64,000 bases of DNA from NCBI GenBank assembly GCA_963732335.1, contig CAVSZO010000006.1:62001-126000 (forward strand), in the 5' to 3' direction. Below the pieces are notes generated by a model. It worked only from the letters and a program-made list of their open reading frames with translations, was not told the origin of the DNA and made no database searches. Positions within the stretch are counted from its first letter, which is position 1, and every line of letters begins with the position of its first letter. Made by a program: the position numbers and the translations under genes. This document shows positions 11,742 through 25,330 of the stretch, piece by piece. This DNA comes from Desertimonas sp963732335 (lineage in GTDB: Bacteria > Actinomycetota > Acidimicrobiia > Acidimicrobiales > Ilumatobacteraceae).

Positions 11742-12011
11742 TCAGGAATGCTCCTCATCTGAGAGTGGACGATCTGAAACGGCGAACGTGGGTGCGATGC
11801 CCTCGGCCTCGACGCGGGCGAGCAACCGCTCTGCCTCGCTCTCCTCGAGCGTCTGCGCCTCGTCGATGAGCATCACCGGAATGCCTTCGCGCACGCGGTA
11901 AACGCGTTGGAGCCGCGGGTTGAACAGCACATCGAGGTCCTCGAAGTAGTACAGCGGACCCTTGTCTTCGGGGCAGGCGAGGATTGCGAGCAGCTCAGGA
12001 GAAAGTGCCAT
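11742..12011 (-). CDS. Trm112/UPF0434-family small protein
   Basis: 89 residues. LLAILACPEDKGPLYYF and the later VYRVREGIPVMLIDEA are the two conserved blocks of the Trm112-like family. The usual second Cys of the zinc knuckle (CPxCK) is replaced here, so metal binding may be lost. In eukaryotes and archaea Trm112 activates methyltransferases. In actinobacteria the gene commonly lies beside manB and ahcY, as here. It is cotranscribed with both: 12 bases from manB and 1 base from ahcY. Confidence 0.85.
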   Translation of the reverse strand: MALSPELLAILACPEDKGPLYYFEDLDVLFNPRLQRVYRVREGIPVMLIDEAQTLEESEAERLLARVEAEGIAPTFAVSDRPLSDEEHS

Positions 12012-12023
12012 CGGGAGTTCCGT

Positions 12024-13367
12024 TCAGTTGCTGGTGATCAGCGAGAGCAGTTCGGCGACGCGGCCTTCGCACTCGTCGCGGGTCTCGGCTTCGAGGTTGA
12101 GGCGGAGCAGTGGCTCGGTGTTCGAGGGTCGGAGGTTGAACCACCAGGTGTCGAACTCGACGGTGAGCCCGTCGAGGCGGTCCTGTCTGCCGTTGGCGTA
12201 CATCGCGCTGACGGCGGAGAGCACGGCGTCGACGTCGCTGACGTGGGTGTTGATCTCACCGCTCTGCGTGTACCGCTCGTACGGGACACGCACCTTGGAC
12301 AGCACGTCGTCGGAGCGGGTCAGCTCGGACAGCATCTGAACGGTTGCGATCAGTCCGGAGTCGGCCCCGTAGTTCGCCGCGAAGTAGTAGTGCGCCGAGT
12401 GCTCGCCCCCGAACACGGCACCGGTCTCCGCCATCTTCTGCTTGATGAAGGAATGGCCGACCCGAGTGCGTACCGGCATGCCACCGTTCTCGATGATCAC
12501 CTCAGGTACCGCCCGCGAGCAGATCAGGTTGTGCAGGATCGTCGCTCCAGGATGGGCGCGCAACGTCACTGCCGACAGGATGGCGGTCGTCGTCGAGCCG
12601 GAGAGCCCGGCACCGGTCTCGTCGACGACGAAGACCCGGTCAGCGTCACCATCGAACGCCAAGCCGATGTCGAACCCGCCGGATACCACACGGGCGCGCA
12701 GGTCGCGCTGGTTGGCCGGCTGCAGCGGGTCGGCCGGGTGGTTGGGAAACGTGCCGTCGAGCTCGGGATACATGACCTCCAGCTCGAAGACCCCGAGGCG
12801 CTCGAACACGGCGGGGACGACGAGTCCGCCCATCCCGTTGGCGGTGTCGGCGACGACCCGTCGCGGGCGCAGCGTCTCGACGTCGATGAACGACACGACA
12901 TGCTCGACGAAATCGGCGAGCAGGTTCTCCTCGCTGAGCCGCCCCGAGCGCTTCGCCGGCGCCGGGCCCCGACCGTCGAGGACTGCGCTGGTCAGCGGCT
13001 TGATCACCTCGAGGTCGACCGGGAACGCTCCGGCATGGCAGAGCTTGATGCCGTTGTACTCGGCGGGGTTGTGCGAGGCCGTGAACATCGCCGCCGGCAG
13101 CCGGCGGCTTCCGGACGCGTAGTACAGGAGATCGGACGATGCCAGCCCGATGTCGATGACGTCGGCGCCCTGGGCGAGCACCCCTTCGGTGAAGGCGGCG
13201 ACCAGCTCGGGTCCTGACGGGCGCATGTCGCGGGCGACGACCACCTGGCTGGCGGCGGTGTGGCTGGCGAACGCGACTCCGAAGGCGCGGGCGACCTCGG
13301 CGTCAAGCTGGTCGGGAACCGTTCCTCGGATGTCGTACGCCTTGACGATCTCGTCAAGAACGGACAT
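12024..13367 (-). CDS. manB: phosphomannomutase/phosphoglucomutase
   Basis: 447 residues, intact, from ATG 13367 (MSVLDEIVKAYDIRGTVPDQ). It interconverts mannose 6-phosphate and mannose 1-phosphate, feeding GDP-mannose synthesis. Visible features are the active-site phosphoserine loop TASHNPAEYNG (about residues 95-105), the metal loop DGDADR (about 237-242), the sugar-binding GGEHSAHYY, and the phosphate-binding RPSNTEP near the C-terminus. Its product can feed the guanylyltransferase-like gene at 32012-33028 and then gmd and fcl. Confidence 0.95.
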   Translation of the reverse strand: MSVLDEIVKAYDIRGTVPDQLDAEVARAFGVAFASHTAASQVVVARDMRPSGPELVAAFTEGVLAQGADVIDIGLASSDLLYYASGSRRLPAAMFTASHNPAEYNGIKLCHAGAFPVDLEVIKPLTSAVLDGRGPAPAKRSGRLSEENLLADFVEHVVSFIDVETLRPRRVVADTANGMGGLVVPAVFERLGVFELEVMYPELDGTFPNHPADPLQPANQRDLRARVVSGGFDIGLAFDGDADRVFVVDETGAGLSGSTTTAILSAVTLRAHPGATILHNLICSRAVPEVIIENGGMPVRTRVGHSFIKQKMAETGAVFGGEHSAHYYFAANYGADSGLIATVQMLSELTRSDDVLSKVRVPYERYTQSGEINTHVSDVDAVLSAVSAMYANGRQDRLDGLTVEFDTWWFNLRPSNTEPLLRLNLEAETRDECEGRVAELLSLITSN

Positions 13368-13375
13368 GGCGGCCG

Positions 13376-16300
13376 TCAGGTTATCCAGTAACCCGTTCGA
13401 TCGTCGGTGTCCACCGGCGGTGGAGGGAGCGCCGGCGCCAAGGGCGCCGACGAGGGTGGTGGAGGTCGTGATGGCTCGCCGTCGGGCGCCGGGAGCTGCG
13501 GTTGGGGTGCCCATTCGACGGCGTCGACGTCGGTGCCGGGGGGAGCCGCTGGCGGCCAGCCCGGCGGCGGGGGCGGCGGCGCGCTCCCGCCTGATGGTGC
13601 GAGCTTCGGGAAGTTCCAATCGCGGAAGCGGGCGAACAACGCAAGGGCGATACCGAGGATGGTCAACCCGTAGAAGAACAGGTCGGAGTTGGACCGCTCG
13701 TACGCCAGACGGACGTGGGTGTCGGTCGGCACCACCACCATCTGGTTGGGGCCGATGCGGTACGGGCCCTCGGCCCCGTGGGCGGTCCAGTTCGGGAAGT
13801 AGCTCACCCGCACGAGCACCGGCACGCCCGGCTCCGAGACGTCGAACTCGACGGACTGCTCCCCTACCTCGACGTTGGTGACTTCGACCTCGGGCAGTTC
13901 GACGACGTCGATGTCCTGGACCGGCTGGACGATGTTCACTCGCCGGGACGTGGACGACTGGGGGTCGCCGCAGTCCTCGGTTCCCTGGCCCTGGGGCTCC
14001 TGGCGGCTCTGGTCGATGGCGACGTCGATGCGCTGCCACGTGTCGGGGCCGTCAACGGCCGGCATCGCCGCCCACTCGTCGCCGTGCTGGAACCACGACG
14101 TGCCGATCTCCAGGAAGCACTCACGCTGATCGCCGTCGCGGCCGTTGACGACGACGGGCTGGACCTCGAGCGGCTCGACGATGGCCGCGTCCTCGTACTC
14201 GTAGATGTGCCAGGGTCCGCTCGTGGCGACCGGGGTCAACTCCGGCCGGGTGTCCGCCTCGGCAACGGCTTCGGCGGTCGTGACCATGACGTAGCGGATC
14301 CCGAGGTCGTGGATGTGCTCGATGCCGACGTCGGCCTCGTTGTCGGTGTAACGCAACTGCCGCACGGGGTTGGAGGCGTGATCCGACATCGCCGCGGCGG
14401 TGAGGAAGTGGTACGGCGTGGTCCCCGACGCTTCGAAGTAGAGACCCTCCATCGAGGCGATGCAGCCGTCGGTCCAGAACGGCAGCAGCATCAGCGCCAT
14501 CGTCGTGCCGTACTTGCCGTTGCCGACGCCGTCGCGGTTGTCGATCTCCCACAGCGCCCGCCCGCAGCCGGCGCCGCCGTCCCGGGCGCCGAGGTCGTTC
14601 ATCGTCTGCACGAGGTCGTGGTACTCGGGGTACAGCGGCTTGGCCTCGTAGCCGCGGAAGTTGTACGCCGGCCAGCCGTCACTGCGGGCGTCGGGCATCC
14701 CGTGAACAGAGCGGATCGGCCCCCAGGCGTACTGGTCGCCGATCTTGCCGCCACCGGGCAGCATCTGGAACACGAAGCCGAAGATCACCAGGACCACGAG
14801 CCCGATTGCGCCGGCGATCAGCGACCGGGTGCCGACGCCGGGGACTTCGCGCGCCGGGCGGTTGCGGATCCAGTTGATCAGCACGCCGGCGACCTCGACG
14901 GCGCCGACCATCATGATCAGGTAGCGCATCAGGTACACCCACGGCAGGATCCGCGGGTTCCACAGCAGCCCGATCACGGGCAGGCTGTCGCGGGTGAGGT
15001 ACACCATCGCCACGGCGATCAACCCGGTGAGGCCGAGGGCGACACCGTAGACGTGGCGGCGGGCGATGGCGGCGACCAACCCGACGATCGCCAGGGTGTT
15101 GATCAGCACGTCGAGGAACGGCTCCTGGTCGAACAGCATCGACCAGAACGACTCACTCCCGCCGTCGGGCTTGAACCCGTACTTCATGTCGGTCATGTAG
15201 TCGTGGTTGAAGAGGAACGGCCCGACCCAGAAGGCCGACAGCAGCAGCGTGAGCCCGCCGATCGAGGCGCCGTACAGGAGCCGCTTGACGAACAGTTGGT
15301 TCGGGAGCCAGCTCCACCCGGCGGTGACGCACAACACGACGATCGCGGCGATCCCCGGCAGGAACGCCACGGCGGTCAACGCTGCGGGGAGGTCGAACAC
15401 CTGCGTCAGCAGCACGACGAGGCCGACGAGTGCCGGCGTCACCAGCACGGTGTAGACGAGCGCCTGCTCGCGGCTGCCATCGTCGCTCCGGCTGATCCTC
15501 GAGACGAGCAGCCGCCACAGATCGGCGCCGGATCGGCAGGCGACGATCACGAGCGCCCCGACCGCCGTGTAGATCAGCACGATGCCGTGGCTCAGGCAGG
15601 CGAGGGCGAGGACGATCGACGCCCACATCATCAGTCGGCCCTTGCCGTCCTCGAGGCCGCGGGCGAGCAGGCCGAGACCGAGCATCATCAGGCTGATGGC
15701 GATCGAGAAGGAGAACTCGCCGGCCATCGTCGCCAGCACGTTGCCGCCGTAGATCGTCGTGCTCTCGTTGAGGGCGAAGGCACAGCCCGGCGAAGGCGAA
15801 CAGCTCCGGCACCGGGTAGCGGAAGCGAGCGAGCCGTCCGAACGCCCAGCACGTGAACGGCAGCGAGACGAGCCCGGAGATGGCGACGAGCTTGAAGGCG
15901 ACGCCGTACGGGAGCACCGTGTCGAGGCCAACCATCGCCAGCGCCGGGACGACCATGTAGAAGCGGTAGACCGGCAGACCGCCGTACCAGTCCATGCTCC
16001 AACCACTGAGCTGGAAGTTCGGCAGCAGGTGGTCGCGCAGATACGCCGGGGCCCACACGTGTGATCCCATGTCGCCACCGGTCGGTGTGACGTCGTCGAA
16101 GATCAGGTCGTCGCCGAGGATCGGCCTGAAGTGGACGACCCGCATCATGATGAACGTCGTCACGACGAGGGTCGACACGGTGACGGCGAGGCGGACGACG
16201 CGGTCGTCGGGCCACGGCCGCCGCAACCACTCGTAGGGACGCCTGATGATCCGCATCCCGACGCGGGCCGGCAGCGAACGTGCGCCGGCTCGACGGCCGG

Positions 16301-16490
16301 CGGCTCGGTCGCCGGCGGGGTCGCGTCATCGTCGCCGGCAGTCGACGTCCGGTGGCGCCGGTGGAGCGTCGTCGATGACGGCCGTCGCCGTCGCCGGGGC
16401 GCCGAACTCGCGGTCGAACTGGGCGGCGAAGTCGTCGCCCTCGGGGTCGATCGCGCCGGAATCGCCCTCGCGGTGTCGCAGGTCACTCAT
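13376..16490 (-). CDS. large polytopic membrane protein, YfhO / PTPS-related type (frameshifted)
   Basis: About 1,030 residues when repaired. Roughly a dozen membrane helices lie in the first 600 residues. The extracytoplasmic loop near the N-terminus contains TPTGGDMGSHVWAPAYLRD, where the Asp-rich motif resembles the first loop of GT-C-like proteins. A beta-rich domain of about 300 residues follows, then one more helix (FFYGLTILGIALALFARF) and a Pro-rich cytoplasmic tail. A role in envelope polysaccharide assembly is inferred from the architecture and from its place after manB; this is not shown. Frameshifts lie near 15780 and probably also near 16285 and 16340. The best start is ATG 16490 (MSDLRHREGD); ATG 16256 is the fallback. 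Confidence 0.65.
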
Positions 16491-16493
16491 GAG

Positions 16494-16612
16494 CGACGCT
16501 CATTGCGTTCCCCGGCCACGCAGGCCGCGTGGTTGCCGCTCCCTCCGCTGGCGCTCCGGTCGCTCGCACAGGCGCGTCGTCGTGGCGCTCGCTCGCTCGC
16601 ATCGGTGTCCGG
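16494..16612 (+). repeat. intergenic repeat, family 3, copy A
   Basis: It begins CATTGCGTTCCCCGGCCACG followed by CAGGCCG, then a less conserved stretch ending GGCGCTCCGGTCGCTCGCA. The same pattern occurs at about 41847-41915 and, inverted, at about 42955-43035. Read on the minus strand it places GGGGAA just ahead of the next gene's start. Confidence 0.75.
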
Positions 16613-16661
16613 GCACCGGCACAGTTTGCCAGCCATTCTCAGTGCTCATGGGTCGGCGGAT

Positions 16662-17388
16662 TCAATCAAGGGCGAGCAGCAGACCGGTCACGTTGAAGCC
16701 GACGTGGCAGGCGATGGCCATGCCGAGGCGGCCCGTCGCCAGCGCGCACGCGCCGCAGACCAGGCCGATGACCAGCAGCCCCGGGTACTCGACCGGACGG
16801 AAGTGGACGAGGGCGAACAGCGCCGACGCGGCGAGCCACGCCGGGACGTGGTTGACGCGGGCGGCGAACGATCCCTGCAACAGACCGCGGTAGACGAGCT
16901 CCTCGACGAGTGGCGCGCCGACGCAGACCATCAGCACGAGCAGCACCATCGAGCCCCCCGACGCCCGGTCGACGAGGTCCTTGGCGTTCTCGGTCAGGCG
17001 TTCCTCGGTGAACACGTCCTCCCACAGGCGCTCCAGCGGTAGGTAGACGAGGGGAACGAGGACGAGCTGGGTGAGCACGCCGATCGGGGAGTCCGAGCAC
17101 ATCCACGGCCCTGGCGTAGACCTGGTAGTCGTGCCGGAACCGCCCCGTTCCTTCGCGTCGCGAGGCCAGGACCATTCCGGTGAGGAAGATCGCCCAGATC
17201 AACACCTGGCTGACGAACAGCACCCAGATGGGCACCTCGTCGATGTCCTCGTAGCCGCCGGCGGAGTAGACGACGAGGGCAACCACCTGGCCGAGCAGCC
17301 AGGCCGCCAGCCAGGTGAGGAACGCCACCGGCACGTCGATCCGCCGTCCCGTGTCGCGCATCGCGACGGGACGGAGCGGCGACGACAC
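16662..17388 (-). CDS. CPBP-family intramembrane protease (frameshifted)
   Basis: About 241 residues when repaired at about 17108. Several membrane helices are visible (VAFLTWLAAWLLGQVVALVV, then IWVLFVSQVLIWAIFLTGMV). The CPBP/ABI catalytic motifs are present: EELVYRGLLQ (EExxxR) and ALVHFRP, followed by HVGFNVTG with the last conserved His and Asn. Family members are CAAX-prenyl-protease-like membrane glutamic proteases; bacterial substrates are mostly unknown. The gene is followed by the family 3 repeat and lies downstream of DUF3499 on the same strand. Confidence 0.85.
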
Positions 17389-17416
17389 GACCCGCGACGC
17401 TAACGGCGCCCGCGGG

Positions 17417-17650
17417 TCAGCCGGCGAGGAGGTCGTCGGCGACGGTCACCACGGGCAGGCGGCGGTCGGTGAGGTGCCAGCCGAGCGGCACGGACAGGTC
17501 GTCGGCGTGGCGCCGGCACAGGTCGTAGGCATGTGGATCACGTTCCGGGGCGAGGTGGTCGAGCCACACCTGCGACCGCTTGTACTCGTACGTGAGCGTC
17601 ACGACGGCCACGTCGGAGCACGTCGGACGAGAGCAATGGCGCCGAGACAC
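17417..17650 (-). CDS. DUF3499-family small protein
   Basis: About 77 residues from GTG 17650 (VSRRHCSRPTCSDVAVVTL). It carries two CxxxxC/CxxH-like clusters: HCSRPTC near the N-terminus and DLCRRHADDLSVPLGW in the middle. This pattern is typical of DUF3499, a probable zinc-binding protein restricted to actinobacteria and often found near whiB2, manB and fbiA. Longer in-frame starts exist but would add sequence that is not family-like. It is divergent from ftsH, with 61 bases between the two starts. Confidence 0.85.
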   Translation of the reverse strand: MSRRHCSRPTCSDVAVVTLTYEYKRSQVWLDHLAPERDPHAYDLCRRHADDLSVPLGWHLTDRRLPVVTVADDLLAG

Positions 17651-17699
17651 AGTGGCGGACGTTACGTGACGCGCACCACCCTCGCCGCGGATCTCGCCG

Positions 17700-17705
17700 T
17701 AGCAT
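17700..17705 (+). promoter_or_regulatory. candidate -10 element of a leaderless ftsH promoter
   Basis: TAGCAT matches the actinobacterial TAnnnT -10 consensus and ends six bases before the ftsH ATG, so transcription would begin at or next to the start codon. No good -35 box is seen and there is no Shine-Dalgarno sequence. Confidence 0.35.
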
Positions 17706-17711
17706 GTATCC

Positions 17712-19762
<2,051 letters not shown>

Positions 19763-19766
<4 letters not shown>

Positions 19767-20180
19767 GGCTCGCGGAGCCGGGCCATCGCTGCCCAGAGAT
19801 CGGTGGCGGTGACCGGGCCGAGGAAGTGCTGCCGGACGACGCCGGCGTCGTCGGCGATCACCACCAGCGGCACGGAGTCGATGCGATAGCGCTGGTGCAG
19901 GTCTCGTCGTGTCTGGTACTCGATCACGTCGATGGCGACATCGTCGCTGCGCCAACACCTCGACCTTGGCCTGGACGTCGGCGCATGACGAACACGTCGC
20001 CGAGGTGAACACGGCGACGAGCCAGGGGGCATCCGGCGAGGCGAAGTCGGCGCGGTCGAGCTGTTCGGGCACCGCACGACTCGATCGTGTCGGAGCGTCG
20101 GGAGGCCGTCGCCGGCGCCACACCAGCCCGATGGCGACCGCCACGACGGCGATCCCCAGGGCGATCAGTAGCCGATCCAT
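19763..20180 (-). CDS. membrane-anchored thioredoxin-like protein (frameshifted)
   Basis: About 138 residues when repaired at about 19955. An N-terminal anchor (MDRLLIALGIAVVAVAIGLV) is followed by a thioredoxin fold: WLVAVFTSATCSSCADVQAK with a CSSC active site, and later YRIDSVPLVVIADDAGVVRQ with the cis-Pro. The redox site should face the outside if the single helix is a signal anchor. The stop codon overlaps the stop of ftsH on the opposite strand through the palindrome CTAG. Confidence 0.8.
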
Positions 20181-20225
20181 TCACTGAGCGACGCTACTGA
20201 CACTCGGCCGCCTGCCTTGGTGGGG

Positions 20226-20385
20226 GATGCTCGAGGGGCGCTCCGCGATCCCCTTCGACGCTGGTCGATCCGGCTTGCCGGTCGCCAGGAGATCCTCGTG
20301 CGGCCGCAGGCCGCCTGCTTCGAGCTCGGCCGAATGGAGAGAGCGAGCGAAGCGAGCGAACGAATGAGGTCGAAACGCTCAGGCG
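20226..20385 (-). repeat. long intergenic repeat, family 4, copy A
   Basis: On the minus strand it reads a CTCGCTTCGCTCGC run, TTCGGCCGAG, GCGGCCTGCGGCCGCAC and AGCCGGATCGACCAGC in order. The same blocks with the same spacing occur at 33945-34075. It follows the 3' end of the DUF5719 gene (minus strand). Confidence 0.75.
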
Positions 20386-21822
20386 TTGGCGGGAACGGCC
20401 CACACGGCGACGCGGCCTTGGGCGTCGGGCTCGCGGGGCAGGACCCGTTCGACGAACAGCTGCGTCGTCGAGCGAACGATCAGCTGGTTGCCGAGCGCAG
20501 CCGGGTCGGTGAGATCGAGATAGTGGATCGCGCCCGGCGCAACGGCGATCTCGGCGACTCCGGCCACGGTCTGCACTCCTTGCGGGCGTGATCGCCTGCA
20601 GCGTGACTACGGACTCGGCCGTCGTGTTGTTGTAGAGGGCGAGCGCCGCTTCGGTGGGGGCCGTCGGGCCGAGCCCGACGTACCACGTGTTGGCGACGTA
20701 GCCGTCCGGTCGAGTTGTCGCCCCGAGGGTGATCGACGTCGTCGCCACCGCGTCGATCGTTCGGGTGAGGACGCGCTCGACGACGACCGGGGTCGTCGGT
20801 TCGGTGCCGAACACCACGCTGTGCGGACCCGCCGGCAGGTCGGCGACGTCTCCCAGGCGGAACTCGACCACCTCGCCGTCGGGCACGACGATGGTGTCCG
20901 GCGGCTCCATCCCGGGGGGCTGTTGGAACCCGAGCAGCACCGGAGTCACCTCGGCGTCCTCTTCACCCGGGTTGTACAGGTAGTAGTTCTCGACGACGTT
21001 GTCCGCCTGCTCGCCGTACACGAACCACCACTGGTCGCGAACCGCCGGCGCGGCGAGGGTCATCACGTAGCCGGTCCGGTCCGGCGTCTCGAGCAGCTGT
21101 GATCGGCCGGCGACGACCCGACCGCGTGTGGCGACCACGCTGATCCCGATCCTCGTCTGGTCGCCGATGATCGAGTTCACGTCGATGACCCGCACCGACT
21201 GGGCAGGGACGGCGAAGCCCTGATAGTCCTCGGGGACGCGGACCCCGCGCTCGGTCGCCATGGTGATGTCGACGACCGCCGGATAGTCGTGGGGGTTGGA
21301 GAGCACGAGCTGCTCGACGCTCCCGTCGAGCGTGTCGCCTGCGGCGAGGTACCACTCGGCGGCGCTGGCGTTGGCGCACGCCGCCACCGACTCTCCGGCG
21401 GGATCGACGGCGCGTTGCTCGACGAGCCCTCCCCCGCCGTCGATCTCGACGAACGCCGCGGCGTACGGGGACTCGACGACCTCGTCGAGTTGAACGTCCA
21501 AGGAGTCCAGGGGCGGCACCTCGATGTCCTGGGTGACGGGTTCGCCCTCGACGCGCAGCACGGTGAGCCGTCCGTGCAGCGCGGTATCGGCGGAGTTGAA
21601 CACCGTGACGCTCCCGGAGCGACCCTCCTCGCCGGCGGCGGGCACGCCCGGACAGAACCACGAACTGGTCAGCCCACCGGGCAATGGAGCAGCCGGCATC
21701 CACGGGGCGCTGACGGTGGAGAACACCGCTCTCGTCGGTACCACGGCTGCGCCGGCGCCGAGCACGACTGCGAGCAGGGCGGCGATCGTCACGACGAGCA
21801 TCGGGAGTCGTCTGAAATTCAT
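20379..21822 (-). CDS. DUF5719-family exported protein (frameshifted near 20582)
   Basis: About 480 residues when repaired. A start at 21822 (MNFRRLPMLVVTIAALLAVV) supplies a signal anchor. The rest is extracytoplasmic and beta-rich, with family-typical segments SSWFCPGVPAAGEEGRSGSV, the repeated LSNPHDYPAVVDITM and YLYNPGEEDAEVTP modules, and a C-terminal RVLPREPDAQGRVAVW. DUF5719 is an actinobacterial family regularly found directly after a large GT2 membrane protein, as here. The start overlaps the end of the upstream GT2 gene by 4 bases (ATGA), so they are translationally coupled. Function unknown; an envelope glycan role is inferred from context. Confidence 0.85.
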
Positions 21823-24800
21823 GGCTCGTCCTCGTCGGCGAACATGTCCTCGACCCACGCGGCACGCTCGGCCTCGTCGTCGGCGCGGAACAGTGGCCGC
21901 GACGGCCGAAACACCGTTGTCTTCTGGGCACCGCTCCTACCCGACGTTGCGGGCTGTCGAGCGCCGGCCCCGACCGGTTCGAGCGGGACCATCACCGGCA
22001 CGTCACCGGCGTCCGTCGGCAGGTCGACGTCCTCGGCGAGGTCGATGACCGCCCGACGATCGCCGCGGCCCGCCCGGCGGGACGTCCATGCCGGCATCCG
22101 CAGCCGGCTCGCGGCGACCAGGGCGACGACCCACAGCGCGGCCTGGCCGAACAGCGCGGCACGACGCGACGACGGGGTCTCGTACCGCAGCTCGGCCTGG
22201 CCTCCCGTCGCTGCGTCGAAGGCGGTCAGGGCACCGAATCCGACACCGGCGGCGACGTCCTGACCGTTCACGTCCATCGTCCACTGCTCGTCGAAGGGGA
22301 CGGCGAGGGCGACGACGCCGCTCGGCACCTCGCCGGATGCCGAGCCGCTCTCCAGGCGTCCCGCTGAGCACAGCCGGGGCGGCGCTGAGGTCACGGCGGA
22401 CGAGTTCGGCTGACCCGGCGGCGGAGGTCGCATCGGCCAGCGATCCAGTGAACGCGGCCGTGCCCGGGAATGCCGCTGTGTTCTCGAAGACGTCGAAGTT
22501 CGGCGACGTGAACAGGTGGCGGAGGTCGAGCTGTGCCCCGAACGCGTCCGTGAGCCCGGCAGGAGCGTCGATCGGATCGCTGGCAGTCGATTGCCCGCCG
22601 TCGATGTAGGGCACGACGATGTAGCGGATCGCGTACGGAGCCAGCAGGCGTCCGCCGCGCTGCGTCGCGCCGCTCGACACGTCGTCGAGAGCTTGGGCCA
22701 ACTCGTCGTCGGCGTCGCTGCTCGGCGCCGTCCAACGATCGGCGAACTCAGGCACACCGGGCCCCGTGAGGGCATAGGCGACGCCGTCGCCGAGGTCGTG
22801 CGGAGCGGCGGGTAGAACGCGCGGATCACCGAGGTAGAGAACGCGGAAGTCGCCGAAGTCGTCGGCCGCGACTCGTGGCGCGAGCAAGGTCATCATCGTG
22901 GTCCGCGGAGCGAACCACCAGCCGTCGGTGAGGGTGACGAGGGCGGGGAACGTGCCGCAGAGCACGGCGGCGATCGAGAGGACACCGAGCGGTTGGCGCC
23001 AGCCGAATGTCCCGCCGGCGACGTCGGAGGCGAACGACGCCACGGCACAGGCAGCGGCCAGGGCGAGACCAAGGGCGACCGGAACGAGCAGGATGCCGAC
23101 TTCGGGGACCCGGAACGGCAAGGCGTCGCGGTCCTGCAACACTGCGAGGACACCGAACGTGACGACGAGTCCGGCGGCTCGGCCGGCCCAGGTCAGGCGC
23201 CATGCTCGCGAGAGCACCAGCCCAGTGATCACCGGGACGTACAAGGCCAGGGTGAGCAACCCCAGTCGGGCCCTCCCGATGTTCATCGACGCGACGTCCT
23301 CGAGTCCCCGACCCGGTGCACCGGCGAGAGGGACCGCGGTGAGGTCGTGCCACGACCAGGCCGTCGCTGCCGGAAGGTTGAGGATCCAGCCGATCGCCGT
23401 CGCCACGGATCCGGCGACAAGAATCCACAGCGACGTGCGCCAGCCAGCCCCCACGAGCAGCGATGAGAGGGTCAACACCACCGTCACCCCGGCGACGAGG
23501 AGGAGAACAGGCGGTGCCAGGGCGACCGCGATCGCAACGGTGATGCCGGCGACCGCGATGCGACGGATGCGCTCGCGGGCGCCGAGGGAGATCACGCCGT
23601 CGGCCAGGTCGGCGGCCACGGCGTTGGGATCGGCAGTCCCGATGCCGGCCGCGTTTCGCACGAGGTGGACGAACCATGGCAAGGCGGCATAGGCGATGAG
23701 AGCGCTCAGCCGTCCGGTCGAGATGACCCCCGGGACCAGGGGCATGGCGACGTAGGTGACAAGGGCGACGATGCGCTCGCGGTTCGACGGAAACAGATCG
23801 GCGAGTCGCCAGACCCCGAGACCACCGAGGAGGATCGCCCCGACCACGGTGACCGTGAGACCGAGCCCCATGTGGAACAGCCACAGAACGCTCCCGATGG
23901 CGACCGCAGCCAGGCCGGTGGGGTTGGGCGACGTCGATCCCAGCTCGCGGCCGTTCCATCCGCTGACGAAGTCGCTCCACAGCTGCCGCGGGCTGTCGGG
24001 GAACGGGAGGAACTCGCCGATCGTCGGCACCGAGCGGTTGATGAACGAGCGGCTGGCGACGAGCACGGCGATGATCACCGCAAGCCACGTGATGAGCGGC
24101 GCCAGCGAGCGCTCGCGCCAACGCCGGACGACGGCGGTTGCTCCGCCACTGCCATCGGGACCACCCCGCTGCTCGACGCCGATCACCAACTGCGTGTCGC
24201 GGGCGCGCCGGAACGACGCCAACCGGTTGCTGCCATGCGACTGGAGGTCGTGCACCTCGGCGTCGCTGACCTGCCGCAGCTTGGCGATGGCGCCGCGCCG
24301 GGCGAGGAGTGTCGGGAAGCGCGGGATGGCGCCGAGCAGGGCGCGCACCGACGCCCACGCCTCCCGGGCGTGGCCGCTGAACACGCCGACGACGACCTCG
24401 ACGATGGTGAGGACGACGAGCTCGAGCAGCCGGACCGGCAGGCGCGAGCCTGCCGTCAGGGTCAGCGCCGACCGCAGATGATGGCGCGCCCGCAGCGCCG
24501 GGTGGTTGAGGTCGGGCCGCCGGCTCTCCAGCTGCTCGCGGTGACGCACCCGGGCCGCCGGCGCGACCATCACCCGGGCCCCGCTGATGTGCGCCCGCCA
24601 GCAGAGATCGACGTCCTCGCCGTGGTAGCTGATCCCGGCGTCGAACCCGCCGAGGGCGCGGAACAGGTCGGCCCGCACGAGGAAGCATGCCGACGGGACG
24701 GCGAAGACGTCGGTGACGGCGTCGTGTTGTTCCTGGTCGACTTCGCCGACGTCAATGCGGCTGGCGGGTTCGCCGAAGCGGTCGACGTCGAGGCCGACGT

Positions 24801-25229
24801 CTCTGCAGGACGCGCGGATTGTCCCAGGTGACGACCTTCGGTCCGACGATGCCGGCGTTGGATCGGTACAGCTCCTCGACCATCAGTCGAACGGCGTCGG
24901 GATCGAAGGCGACGTCGTCGTGACAGAAGCAGAAGAAGCCGTTGTCACCCTCGACGAACTGCGTCACGTTGTTGGCGGCCGGACCGAATCCAGGATTGGC
25001 GCCAAGATCCTCCACGAACGCGTCCGGAAGGATGCTGTGGACGCGCGCCAGCGATGTCGTCGTCCGCGCCGTCAGCGACGAGGAAGACAGTGCTCAGGGC
25101 TGGATAGTCCTGGCGGGCAAGAGACTCGAGGCACTCGTCGAACCACGGGCCGACGGCGTGGACAACGACAACGGCCACGACCGGCGGCGCGGCAACCGCG
25201 CCCGGTCGCTGAGCAAGTTCGCCGTCCAC
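21819..25229 (-). CDS. giant GT2 glycosyltransferase fused to a multi-TM domain (three frameshifts)
   Basis: About 1,136 residues when repaired near 25020, 24805 and 22360. The N-terminal GT-A domain (PVVAVVVVHAVGPWFDECLE; CHDDVAFDPDAV as the DxD-like site; YHGEDVDLCWRAH as the ED-W motif) is followed by about a dozen membrane helices. A large extracytoplasmic domain and a final helix (AALFGQAALWVVALVAAS) complete the protein. The start is GTG 25229. The GT2 plus DUF5719 pair is conserved across actinobacteria near manB and the whiB2 region. The likely role is adding sugars to a lipid-linked envelope glycan, but donor and acceptor are unknown. Confidence 0.8.
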
Positions 25230-25330
25230 GGTGGTCTGAGGCTAGCGGTGTCGAGGTGCTCGGCCCGTCACGAGGTTGACAACATTCTGCAACATCGCTG
25301 TCATAGGAGGAAATCGTTCGACAACTGTGC

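Noticed and set aside
13715..15856. 713-codon open frame opposite the large membrane protein
   Set aside because: Low-complexity Asp/His/Arg/Gln translation with no family motif, antisense to a clear membrane protein.
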